DNA of 64,000 nt from Mycolicibacter virginiensis. GTDB lineage: Bacteria; Actinomycetota; Actinomycetes; Mycobacteriales; Mycobacteriaceae. Both the position numbers and the translations under genes were made by a program. The stretch is taken from positions 558,001-622,000 of the forward strand of contig NZ_CP092430.2 in assembly GCF_022374935.2 (NCBI RefSeq). Reading direction: 5' to 3'. Below the pieces are notes generated by a model. That model was not told the origin of the DNA, did no database searches, and worked only from the letters and a program-made list of their open reading frames with translations. Below are positions 53,800-61,556 of the stretch, piece by piece (the stretch's first letter is position 1; the number at the start of each line of letters is the position of its first letter).

Positions 53800-56031
53800 C
53801 TACGCAGGTGGGCTGCCCGCAGCGCCGGTCACGGTAACGGTGACGGTGGTGGCGCCGCCGTCCGAGGCGATGATCAGCACCGGTGCGCCAGGGGCCGAGA
53901 CCACATGCCCGCCGGTGACGGAGACTTGGTAGCCGTCCGGGTACTGGATCGGCGGCACCGAGATCTCGGTCTGCGACCCGGCAGCGAAGTGGCCTGTGCC
54001 GCCGGCCATCTCGGTGGAGTAGCTGAGCTGGAAGGTGCCTGAGTTGAACGACCAGGAGGTCGGGGTGCCGGCAACGGCCTGCGCGTACGGCGCTGACGTG
54101 GCTTCCAGCCTGGACCAATCGACATTGTCGCCGACGGGCGGCTTGCTCGGGTCGAAGACCAGGGCATTGCCTGGGGCGGTGCCGGTGATGGCGGGTACTC
54201 CGTTATAGGCCCACTGCGACCAGCCCCACATACGCTGGTCGGCGGCGTTCATCACCATGATCGCTTCCGCGGCGCCGTTCCCGGATCCGAACTCCGAGAT
54301 GAGTCCGGGCACACCGTAGGTGGTCGTGTATGCCTCACCGTTCTCGGCCAGTAGCTCGATGTAATCCGGGCACAGTGGTGAGAGGGCCGCACTGATGCTG
54401 GTCAACATGCAGTAGTCGTGGAATGCGAAGACGCCATGTGGGTCGTCCACCGGTCCCAGCTGAGTCGGTACCGCTTCGTTGAACAGGGTGTTGGGCTCGT
54501 AGATCAACGGTGTCGTCGGGTCAACGGATCGGATGGCCGCGCTCACCTGGTTGTAGAACGGGGTCAGCTGCTGAGCTTCGTAGAAGGAATTGCCGAATAT
54601 CGTTGACAGCCAAGTGGAACCGGCCCACGGCTCGTTGATGATCTCGTAGCCGGCGATGTTGGGATCGTCCTTGAAGTAGTCCGCGACGGCTTGGGTCATC
54701 CGCGCGTAGTGGTTCAGCAGCCCAACTCCGTCGGGGCCCTTGGCGTTGGACCAGAACATGTCCCAGGCGTGATTCTGCGCGGGGTTGAGTGCGTAGTTGA
54801 GTCCGAAGCCGATGTCGGGGTTGGGCAGTCCGCCGGTGTAGGTAGCCCACTCCGGTGCGCCTTCGCCGCCGAAGACGGGGCTGAAGTCGTCCTGATGGAA
54901 GTCGATGATGCTGACGATGCCGTGGTTGGCCAGGGTCTGCACAGTTTGGTTGATCGAGGCCAGGTAGTCGTAGTCGATGACGCCGGGCTGCGGTTCCACT
55001 CCCGCCCAGATGACCCCCAGCCGTACCGAGTTGAAGCCGTTGGCGGCCAAGAACGCCGCGTCATCGTCGCTGAACCCGCCGGCGGACGGCTCGTAGGGCG
55101 AGATCTTGTAGACCTCGTTGAACCCGTGCAGGACGAGGACCCGCCCATCGGCGTCGGTGATCCACGTGCCGGCGGTGGTGATCCCCGCGACGGCTGCCGG
55201 GGCGCCGTCGAGGGTGCCGTAGTGGCCGTGGTCGCCGTGGGTGCCCAGCAGCATGCTGGCGTTGCCGCCGGCGCCACCGAGGGCGGGGAGGTCGCCGGGG
55301 CCGGTGTAGGTGCCGTCACCAGCGTCGCCGCCGGTGCCGCCGTTGCCCATCAGCCAGCCGCCATTGCCGCCGTCACCACCATGGGCGCCGAGGCCGCCGT
55401 CGGCGCCGTTGCCACCGTCGCCGCCGTTGCCGAACATGCCGGCGTTGCCCCCGGCGCCGCCAGCACCGCCGGATTCGGTGTTGCTCCAGCCGTTTCCGCC
55501 GTCGCCGAACAGCCAGCCGCCGTCGGTGCCGTCGTGGTGCTCGGCGGTGCCGTCGATGCCGTCGCCGATCAGGGCGCGACCGGTGAGGGCGAGAACGGGT
55601 TGGTTGATGAGGTTGTTCAGTTGTTGGCCGACGTCGCTGTTGATCCAGTCTTCGATGCCGTTGTGGATCGGGGTGTAGAAGTACTGCAGCAACACGGTGT
55701 TGGGGTCGGCGACGGCGGGTCCGGCCAGGGCGGTGCCGGCCAGTTCGGTCAGGACGGTGTCCCAATGGGTGGGGGCTAGGAAGGTGTCCCAGGCGGACGG
55801 TGAGAGCACCGCGTCCCAGTCGAGGGCGTTGGTGGTGGCGTCCAGGAAGGGGGCGAAGGCGGCGTCGATCGCGTCATCGAAGTCGGCTTGGGCCGCGGGC
55901 GCGGTGACCATTGGTGCCAGCCCGAAGGTCAGGACTGCCCCCGCGGTCGCGGCAACACCGATGGCATGGCTGTTCAGCGGGCGATTTGCGGCGGGGCTGC
56001 TGTGACGCATCATCCTGGTGCTCATCTCCAA
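53800..56031 (-). CDS. Secreted PGRS-GH5 glycosidase 3 (diverged paralogue)
   Basis: 743 residues from ATG 56031; ATGs at codons 3, 7 and 8 are alternatives. Signal 1-49 (VTAPAAQA-DFDD). The same N-domain follows, then GRALIGDG (151-158) and a shorter PGRS at about 165-265. GH5 about 295-640 with acid/base Glu467 (INEPWAG) and nucleophile Glu580 (ISEFGS). The end of the barrel differs from proteins 1 and 2 (TALSPLCPD, AADQRMWGWSQWAYNGV), suggesting another specificity. C-terminal beta domain as in the others. Divergent from the DUF3093-like gene with 142 nt between starts. Confidence 0.91.
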   Translation of the reverse strand: MEMSTRMMRHSSPAANRPLNSHAIGVAATAGAVLTFGLAPMVTAPAAQADFDDAIDAAFAPFLDATTNALDWDAVLSPSAWDTFLAPTHWDTVLTELAGTALAGPAVADPNTVLLQYFYTPIHNGIEDWINSDVGQQLNNLINQPVLALTGRALIGDGIDGTAEHHDGTDGGWLFGDGGNGWSNTESGGAGGAGGNAGMFGNGGDGGNGADGGLGAHGGDGGNGGWLMGNGGTGGDAGDGTYTGPGDLPALGGAGGNASMLLGTHGDHGHYGTLDGAPAAVAGITTAGTWITDADGRVLVLHGFNEVYKISPYEPSAGGFSDDDAAFLAANGFNSVRLGVIWAGVEPQPGVIDYDYLASINQTVQTLANHGIVSIIDFHQDDFSPVFGGEGAPEWATYTGGLPNPDIGFGLNYALNPAQNHAWDMFWSNAKGPDGVGLLNHYARMTQAVADYFKDDPNIAGYEIINEPWAGSTWLSTIFGNSFYEAQQLTPFYNQVSAAIRSVDPTTPLIYEPNTLFNEAVPTQLGPVDDPHGVFAFHDYCMLTSISAALSPLCPDYIELLAENGEAYTTTYGVPGLISEFGSGNGAAEAIMVMNAADQRMWGWSQWAYNGVPAITGTAPGNALVFDPSKPPVGDNVDWSRLEATSAPYAQAVAGTPTSWSFNSGTFQLSYSTEMAGGTGHFAAGSQTEISVPPIQYPDGYQVSVTGGHVVSAPGAPVLIIASDGGATTVTVTVTGAAGSPPA

Positions 56032-56159
56032 GTTCGCGGCAAACCTGTGTAAAACATGTATGTAGGCGGAAATCTAACTCTGCGTACTGGCGCGTAACTT
56101 AAGAATCGCCAAAACCGGCTGGAGGTCGCGGCCAGGTGCTGGGAGCTTCCCGGCCGCGT

Positions 56160-56165
56160 TAGGCT
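56160..56165 (+). promoter_or_regulatory. Putative -10 box before the DUF3093-like gene
   Basis: TAGGCT lies 8 nt before ATG 56174; the sequence between is GACCCGAC with no Shine-Dalgarno. A leaderless or near-leaderless transcript is likely. Confidence 0.4.
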
Positions 56166-56173
56166 GACCCGAC

Positions 56174-56713
56174 ATGTCTGAGCCCCAACCGCAAGTCGCA
56201 CCGCTGTTCTTCGAGCGCGGTGCCAGCTGGTATTGGGTGCTGTTCGGGCCGATCTCCGCGGGATTGCTGGTGTTGATTCAGAACTCTGGCGGCTACGGCT
56301 TTCAGCCCCTAGTTCCCACCGTGTTGTTGGTGCTGGTCTCGACGATGCTCGCCATCCAGGTGAAGGCGGCGCGTATCCACACCTCCGTCGAGCTGACGGC
56401 AGACACGTTGCGGCAGGGCACCGAAACCATTCGGGTGGCCGACATCCTGGCGATCTACCCCGAAGCCGAGCGGCCTACCGGCTGGGGCAAGCAGGAACCG
56501 AAGAAGTGGCAGGAATCCCGCGCGCTGGGCGAGCTGAGCGGGGTGCCCCGACGCCGGGTGGGCGTCGGGTTGAGGCTGACCGGGCGGCGCACGGTGCAAG
56601 CCTGGGCGCGTGATCATCGCAGATTTCGTGCCGTGCTCAGTGAACTGATTCCGGAGACGGTCCCGCCTGGTGGGCCTGCTGAAACCGACGTCGAGGACGG
56701 ATCGTCCTGGTGA
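56174..56713 (+). CDS. Membrane-anchored DUF3093-like protein
   Basis: 179 residues. Two hydrophobic helices near the N-terminus (WVLFGPISAGLLVLIQ and PLVPTVLLVLVSTMLAIQV) are followed by a cytosolic beta-rich domain (HTSVELTADTLRQGTETIRV, VGVGLRLTGRRTVQAWARD) like the DUF3093 family. The stop overlaps the next gene (GTGA), which in turn ends just before the P-type ATPase, so it belongs to that operon. The function is unknown; a role in metal handling is inferred only from context. Confidence 0.82.
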   Translation: MSEPQPQVAPLFFERGASWYWVLFGPISAGLLVLIQNSGGYGFQPLVPTVLLVLVSTMLAIQVKAARIHTSVELTADTLRQGTETIRVADILAIYPEAERPTGWGKQEPKKWQESRALGELSGVPRRRVGVGLRLTGRRTVQAWARDHRRFRAVLSELIPETVPPGGPAETDVEDGSSW

Positions 56714-56988
56714 GGCCAGCCTCGATTCTCCGGGCCGTGGTCGAGCTGGCCTTGGCCGCCGTCGCAGCGGTCGGCTGCGCGATGAGCTGGCTGCAGGTGC
56801 GCTATCTGGTGCTCGTCGCGCCGGTCATCGATGGCGAACCGGCTACCACCTCGGTGACCTATCACCCCCGCATGCTGCTGCTGGCGTGGGTGTTGGCGAC
56901 GGCCGCCGGGGTGCTGGCAGTAGTCGGCGCCGCCCGGCTGCGCCGAGCCCGCCGTGCAGGCGACCCCATATACCCCATGGGGGTATAG
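56710..56988 (+). CDS. Small two-helix membrane protein in the P-type ATPase operon
   Basis: 92 residues from GTG overlapping the previous stop. Two membrane helices (VVELALAAVAAVGCAMSWL and MLLLAWVLATAAGVLAVVGA) flank a polar loop with VIDGEPATTSVTYHPR; a basic tail (RLRRARRAGD) follows. The last codons (YPMGV, stop) are also part of the copper-type operator. No family is recognised. It may help the ATPase, as small membrane proteins do near ctpV in M. tuberculosis. Confidence 0.8.
   Translation: MRPASILRAVVELALAAVAAVGCAMSWLQVRYLVLVAPVIDGEPATTSVTYHPRMLLLAWVLATAAGVLAVVGAARLRRARRAGDPIYPMGV
56969..56987. promoter_or_regulatory. Copper-repressor-like operator (CsoR/RicR type)
   Basis: TATACCCC (56969-56976), spacer ATG, GGGGTATA (56980-56987): perfect 8-bp arms containing TACCC-N5-GGGTA, the pattern of mycobacterial copper operators. 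It lies 9 nt before the ATPase start and overlaps the end of the preceding gene, implying an internal copper-responsive promoter. Confidence 0.65.
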
Positions 56989-56996
56989 TCGACGGC

Positions 56997-59108
56997 GTGA
57001 TCACCACAGACCTTCAGTTGCGGGGAATGACCTGTGCGTCGTGCGCGGCGCGGGTGGAGCGCGGCTTGAACGCGCTGGATGGGGTGCATGCCACGGTGAA
57101 CTTCGCGGTCGAACGGGCCCGCGTCGAGCACGATCCGAACGTCTCGGCAGCGGATCTGGTGCGCGCCGTGGAGTCCACCGGCTACCAGGCCGCGGTGGTC
57201 GGCGCGGGCCACGAGCACTCGGACGAGCATGCCGATGTCCCGGCTGCCCAACTTCGCTCCCGGCTGGTCGTCTCGGCATTGCTGGCCCTGCCGGTGGTGG
57301 CGCTGTCGATGGTGATGCCCTGGCAATTCAGCGGCTGGCAGTGGGTGGTGTTCGCTCTGACCACCCCGATCGTGGCGTGGGGCGGTTATCCCTTCCACCT
57401 CGCCGCGTTGCGTACTGCCGTCCATCGCGCCGCCACGATGGACACCCTGGTTTCGCTGGGCACGCTTGCGGCCTATCTGTGGTCGGCGGTTGCGGTCTTC
57501 ACCGGGGCGGGCCATCTGTATTTCGAGGTGGCCGCGGTCGTCACGGTCTTCCTGCTGGCCGGCCGCTACGCGGAATCGCACGCCAAACGTTCGGCAGGAG
57601 CAGCGCTGCGGGAACTGCTGGAACTCGGGGCCAAGGACGCCGCGGTCATGCGGCGCGAGGACGGTGTGCTGACCGAGGTCCGGGTGCCGATCGCGGAACT
57701 GCGAGTGGGCGACGTCATCGTGGTCCGGCCGGGGGAACGGGTCGCCGCTGACGGCGTGGTCATCGATGGCGCCACCGCGCTGGACACCTCGGCGATGACC
57801 GGCGAATCACTGCCGGTGGACGTCGCCGACGGTGACTCGGTGTTAGGTGGTTCGCTCAACACCACCGGGCTGGTGCTGGTCCGAGCCACCAAGGTCGGTG
57901 CCGATACCCAGCTGGCCCGGATGGCCACGATGGTCTCCGATGCCCAGGCCGGCAAGGCGTCAGTCCAGCGGCTCGCCGATCGGGTGTCGGCGGTGTTCGT
58001 GCCCGCCGTGCTGGGGATCGCCGCGCTCACTCTGGCTGCCTGGCTGCTGACCGGTGCATCCGTCGCGTCGGCGTTCACCGCGGCCGTCGCGGTGCTGATT
58101 ATCGCCTGCCCGTGCGCGCTCGGCCTGGCCACGCCGACCGCCATCCTGGTCGGCACCGGCCGCGGCGCCCAGCTCGGCATTCTGATCAAGAACCCCCAGG
58201 TGTTGGAGGCCGTCAAGGACATCGACACCGTCGTGCTGGACAAGACCGGCACGGTCACCACCGGCGTCATGGCTGTCGGTGGTCTCGCGGTCGCCCGCGG
58301 CGAGGACCCCGACACCGTGCTGGCCCGAGCCGCTGCCGTCGAATCGGGGTCCGAGCACCCGATCGCCGCGGCCATCGTCGCCGGAGCCAAGGCCGGCGGC
58401 CTGGAGATCTGCCAGGTGACCGAGTTCGCCAGCCGTCCCGGCCACGGCGTGACCGGGGTGGTCGACGGTGTGCGGGTGGAGGTCACCCGATCGGCTGTGG
58501 CGCACGCGACCGGGACCGCCGTCGAGGTCTCGTGGGGCGGGCTGGCGCGCGGGACGATCACCCTGACCGACACCGTGCGGCCCACCAGCGCGGCCGCGGT
58601 GGCGGAGCTTCAGGCCATGGGCATCACTCCGATGCTGCTCACCGGTGACGGTGCGGCGGTGGCGCGCATGGTGGCCGGCGACGTCGGAATCGATCCGGCC
58701 AACGTCATCGCCGACGTCTTGCCCGCGGACAAGGCCGAAGCCGTCAAACGGCTGCAGGCGCAGGGTCGGCGAGTCGCGATGGTCGGCGACGGCGTCAACG
58801 ACTCGGTGGCGCTGGCCACCGCCGATATCGGGATGGCGATGGGAACCGGCACCGACGCTGCCATCGAGGCCGGTGACGTGACGCTGGTGCGTGGTGACCT
58901 CGGCACGGTTCCGACGGCGCTGCGGCTATCCGCACGCACCCTGCGGATCATCCGGCAGAACCTGATCTGGGCGTTCGGCTACAACATCGCGGCGATCCCG
59001 CTGGCGGCGGCCGGGTTGCTCAACCCGATGATCGCGGGCGCGGCGATGGCGGCCTCGTCGGTTCTGGTGGTGACCAATAGCCTGCGGCTTCGACGTTTCG
59101 CGCGGTAA
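56997..59108 (+). CDS. P1B-type heavy-metal ATPase, probable Cu(I) exporter
   Basis: 703 residues from GTG 56997. One N-terminal metal-binding domain (about 1-68) with GMTCASCAARVE; membrane helices; TGES in the actuator domain; the metal-binding membrane motif Cys371-Pro-Cys373 (IACPCALGLATPT); phosphorylated Asp415 in LDKTGTVTTG; SEHP; and the hinge GDGVNDSVALATADIG. The CPC motif and the upstream TACCC-N5-GGGTA operator indicate copper. It is close in type to CtpV, but CtpV has a different N-terminus, so no symbol is given. Regulation by CsoR or RicR in trans is inferred; neither gene is in the window. Confidence 0.93.
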   Translation: MITTDLQLRGMTCASCAARVERGLNALDGVHATVNFAVERARVEHDPNVSAADLVRAVESTGYQAAVVGAGHEHSDEHADVPAAQLRSRLVVSALLALPVVALSMVMPWQFSGWQWVVFALTTPIVAWGGYPFHLAALRTAVHRAATMDTLVSLGTLAAYLWSAVAVFTGAGHLYFEVAAVVTVFLLAGRYAESHAKRSAGAALRELLELGAKDAAVMRREDGVLTEVRVPIAELRVGDVIVVRPGERVAADGVVIDGATALDTSAMTGESLPVDVADGDSVLGGSLNTTGLVLVRATKVGADTQLARMATMVSDAQAGKASVQRLADRVSAVFVPAVLGIAALTLAAWLLTGASVASAFTAAVAVLIIACPCALGLATPTAILVGTGRGAQLGILIKNPQVLEAVKDIDTVVLDKTGTVTTGVMAVGGLAVARGEDPDTVLARAAAVESGSEHPIAAAIVAGAKAGGLEICQVTEFASRPGHGVTGVVDGVRVEVTRSAVAHATGTAVEVSWGGLARGTITLTDTVRPTSAAAVAELQAMGITPMLLTGDGAAVARMVAGDVGIDPANVIADVLPADKAEAVKRLQAQGRRVAMVGDGVNDSVALATADIGMAMGTGTDAAIEAGDVTLVRGDLGTVPTALRLSARTLRIIRQNLIWAFGYNIAAIPLAAAGLLNPMIAGAAMAASSVLVVTNSLRLRRFAR

Positions 59109-59140
59109 GGTCCGAAAAAGTCGAACAGGGGGTTTGCTCT

Positions 59141-59485
59141 ATGTATGCACGCAACGTTTCACACGGGGTGATCGCGAAGGCAGGGGCGGTGTGCGCCGGT
59201 CTGGCGGCGTTTGCTCTGGCGGTATCCGGGCCGGCCGGAGCCGATCCGGCCAATCCCGACCCGTTCAGCCCCAGCGACTGCATCGCCAACGCGAATGCGG
59301 TCTGTAACGCCGGTCCTTATGGCCCAGACAGCCTGACCAATCCGGCCAACATAAACAGCCCGCTGAACCCGGCGAACCCGGACAACCCGGCCAATCCGAT
59401 GAATCCGGCGAACCCGGAAAGTCCGATGAACCCGATGAATCCGGCGAACCCGGCCAGCCCGATGAACCCGATGAATCAGGCCTAA
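59141..59485 (+). CDS. Small secreted Asn-Pro repeat protein
   Basis: 114 residues. Signal peptide about 1-35 (ALAVSGPAGA-DPAN), then a short acidic part with two Cys (SDCIANANAVC) and a tail of NPANP/NPMNP/SPMNP repeats of 3-6 residues to the end. There is no enzyme-like motif. Pro-rich low-complexity exported proteins are common on mycobacterial walls; the role is unknown. It lies 32 nt after the P-type ATPase stop, and a perfect 14-bp inverted repeat follows it. Confidence 0.8.
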   Translation: MYARNVSHGVIAKAGAVCAGLAAFALAVSGPAGADPANPDPFSPSDCIANANAVCNAGPYGPDSLTNPANINSPLNPANPDNPANPMNPANPESPMNPMNPANPASPMNPMNQA

Positions 59486-59502
59486 GGCCGCAGGCCTGCC
59501 TG

Positions 59503-59554
59503 CGAGTGTGCGTTTTAGCCGGTTCTTCGTGAGCGCGCCCAAAACGCACACTCG
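59503..59554. terminator. Perfect 14-bp inverted repeat with 24-nt loop
   Basis: CGAGTGTGCGTTTT (59503-59516) and AAAACGCACACTCG (59541-59554), starting 18 nt after the Asn-Pro protein stop. The arm contains TTTT, so it can act as a terminator in the + direction. It might also be a small mobile palindrome. Confidence 0.6.
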
Positions 59555-59577
59555 GCGAGGGAGCGCCGGGATTATGC

Positions 59578-59681
59578 GGCGGTTCCAGCGTCGCCTCTCC
59601 TGCGTCGAGGCTCGCTGAACCGCGAGGCTTATGCGGCGGTTCCAGCGTCGCCTCTCCTGCGTCGAGGCTCGCTGAACCGCC
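59578..59681 (-). repeat. Tandem pair of the dispersed repeat, copies F and G
   Basis: Copies at 59578-59623 and 59635-59681, period 57, same orientation as D/E but with CGTCGCCTCTCCTGCGTCGA in the centre, a subfamily difference. The second copy ends 4 nt before the esterase stop. Confidence 0.92.
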
Positions 59682-59685
59682 GGGC

Positions 59686-60507
59686 TCACGAATCCAGCCA
59701 GGCCAACTCGGCTGGAAGCTGCTCCCGCCAATAGGTCACGTCGTGTCCGCCGGGGGAGAACCCGCCTGCCGGTGGCGGATTCAGTTGGCCGATGAAGCTC
59801 TTGGTCGCGTACGCGAAGCTGTCCGCGGTCCCGCAGTCGACGCGCAGCGGGAACGGCGCCAGCCGCGGCACCAGATTGAACACCGAGTTCGTCCGCCAGT
59901 CATCGACGCTGTCGAAGGCACCGGCGGGCGCGCCGAAGTAGGTCATATAGATCGCCGGGCTGATGGCACAGATTCCTGCGGTGCGCGACGGACCCAGGCG
60001 GGTGCCCAGCTGCAGCGCGCCGTAGCCACCCATCGACCAGCCCATGAACCCGACTCGGGTGATATCGATGCCCTTCTCCGGCAGCATCGGGATCAGCTCA
60101 TTGAGCACCATCGCACCGGCGTCCTCCCCGGAGCTGTGCCGGCGCCAGTAGGTGTTGCCGCCGTCAACGGCGACCACCGCGAACGGTGGCCGGCCTGCTG
60201 CGGTCAGCTTCGCCAGCTCTTCTTCCACGCCCAGATCCATCACCCAGGCTGCGTCGCCGTCCTTGCAGTGCAGGGCGATTACCGGCCGCAGTGGAGCGGT
60301 CTGTCCCGGCGGCCGGGCGATGATCCAGTTGGTCTCCACCCCGCCGCGGGCCGCGGACACGAACGAGCCGGATTCGCGGGTCGGATAGGTGGTACCGGTC
60401 GCCCGCGACTCGGCCGGGTGCCGCCCCGCACCCACGCCGAACAGGCCTACAGCCCCCGCGGCACCGACCCCGAGGCGCAAAGCAGCCCGGCGGGTCAAAT
60501 CTGCCAT
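59686..60507 (-). CDS. Exported alpha/beta-hydrolase esterase (Tat signal, antigen-85/esterase D fold)
   Basis: 273 residues from ATG 60507 (MADLTRRAALRLG), chosen because it places the twin-Arg motif TRRAALRLGVGAAG at the start; a further in-frame ATG pair lies 4 codons up. The catalytic Ser is in GFMGWSMGGYGALQ, the Asp in RVDCGTADSF and the His in PGGHDVTYW. The oxyanion region (PVIALHCKDGDAAW) fits the esterase/Ag85-like family. Probably a periplasmic or wall-associated carboxylesterase; similar in type to Rv0519c-like proteins. Its 3' end abuts the dispersed repeat pair. Confidence 0.9.
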   Translation of the reverse strand: MADLTRRAALRLGVGAAGAVGLFGVGAGRHPAESRATGTTYPTRESGSFVSAARGGVETNWIIARPPGQTAPLRPVIALHCKDGDAAWVMDLGVEEELAKLTAAGRPPFAVVAVDGGNTYWRRHSSGEDAGAMVLNELIPMLPEKGIDITRVGFMGWSMGGYGALQLGTRLGPSRTAGICAISPAIYMTYFGAPAGAFDSVDDWRTNSVFNLVPRLAPFPLRVDCGTADSFAYATKSFIGQLNPPPAGGFSPGGHDVTYWREQLPAELAWLDS

Positions 60508-60563
60508 GTACAGCATCATCGCGTGGCGCCTGCCCGGTTTGCCCCGGCACGCCGCGGTATTGA

Positions 60564-61553
60564 TCAGGTTGATGCCGGTTCGTTAGGAACGTCGGGGACC
60601 GGCGGGCGGCCGAACTGCTGGCGAAACGCGTCCACGGTGTAACTCACGACGGTGGCCTCACGAGGGGCACGGACCGTCGCCGAGCGGGGGATCCGCACCA
60701 TGGGGCCGAGCTGGCCGGCGTACTGGTCCGGTTTGCCGATTTTGAGCAGCCCGTCGCCGGCGCCCGCAGAGTCGGGGGCGATCTCCACCTCGCCTTCGGT
60801 GACGACGTAGATCAGGTCCTCGACGGTGCCCTGTTCCAGCAGTACCGAGCCCGGCCCCAGCCGGACCGGCGCCTGCTGCGGGCGGGTCGGTACCGCGGTC
60901 GGCGACAGCTGAATGACGATGTCGGCCAGCGGAACGATCCGGGTGTCGTGGGTCGCGACCACCACAACGCGGTCGCCGGCCGCCAGCACCCGCAACAGTT
61001 GCACGACTTCGCCGGCCCGGACGTAGTCCAGTTGCGCGGTGGGTTCGTCGGCCAGGATCAGCGGCGGATCCAGGGCCAGTGCGCGCGCCACCGCCACCCG
61101 CTGCTGCTGGCCACCACTGAGTTGCCCGGGATGGTGGGAAGTCCGATCGGCCAGACCGACTCGGGTCAGCAGATCCCGGGCGCGTTCTTGGGCGGACCAC
61201 TGGGTCCATCCGGCTGCCCACATCGGGACCATCACGTTCTCCAGCGCGGTCAGGCTCGGCACCAGGTTGAACGCCTGGAAGACGATGCCGACCGTGCGCC
61301 GCCGGTAGGAGGTGATGTCGCGTCGGCCTAGCGTGGTCACATCGGTGGCGCCGAACAGGATCTGACCGCTGGTCGGGCTCAAGATCCCGCCCAGGCACGA
61401 CAGCAGCGTGGTCTTGCCGCAGCCACTGGGACCGAGCACCACCACCAGCGAACCGGCCGGGACGTCCAGGCTCAGGCCGTGGATGGGACGGATCGGTTCC
61501 CCGCCGCCGGTGGCGTATTCGATGACCAGATCACGGATCCGCAGGTCTCCCAT
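60564..61553 (-). CDS. ABC ATPase with C-terminal cyclic-nucleotide-binding-like domain (Rv2564-like)
   Basis: 329 residues. Residues 1-225 are an ABC ATPase: Walker A GPSGCGKTTLLS, GIVFQAFNLVPS, signature LSGGQQQRVAVARAL, Walker B LILADEPTAQLD and the H-loop ATHD. Residues 235-320 resemble a cNMP-binding jelly roll (GSVLLEQGTVEDLIYVVTEG, then VSYTVDAFRQQF). The length and fused domain match M. tuberculosis Rv2564 (330 aa), annotated there as GlnQ, though the FtsX-type partner argues against amino acid import. Nucleotide or lipid sensing by the extra domain is inferred. It follows the permease by 3 nt. Confidence 0.92.
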   Translation of the reverse strand: MGDLRIRDLVIEYATGGGEPIRPIHGLSLDVPAGSLVVVLGPSGCGKTTLLSCLGGILSPTSGQILFGATDVTTLGRRDITSYRRRTVGIVFQAFNLVPSLTALENVMVPMWAAGWTQWSAQERARDLLTRVGLADRTSHHPGQLSGGQQQRVAVARALALDPPLILADEPTAQLDYVRAGEVVQLLRVLAAGDRVVVVATHDTRIVPLADIVIQLSPTAVPTRPQQAPVRLGPGSVLLEQGTVEDLIYVVTEGEVEIAPDSAGAGDGLLKIGKPDQYAGQLGPMVRIPRSATVRAPREATVVSYTVDAFRQQFGRPPVPDVPNEPAST

Positions 61554-61556
61554 GAG

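Noticed and set aside
56997..59108. Naming the P-type ATPase ctpV
   Set aside because: The copper-type motifs and operator fit, but the CxxC N-terminal domain and neighbours differ from Rv0969, and csoR is not next to it.
59360..59485. Asn-Pro codon repeats as a DNA-level repeat element
   Set aside because: The repeat follows the reading frame with synonymous changes and ends at the stop codon, so it is coding.
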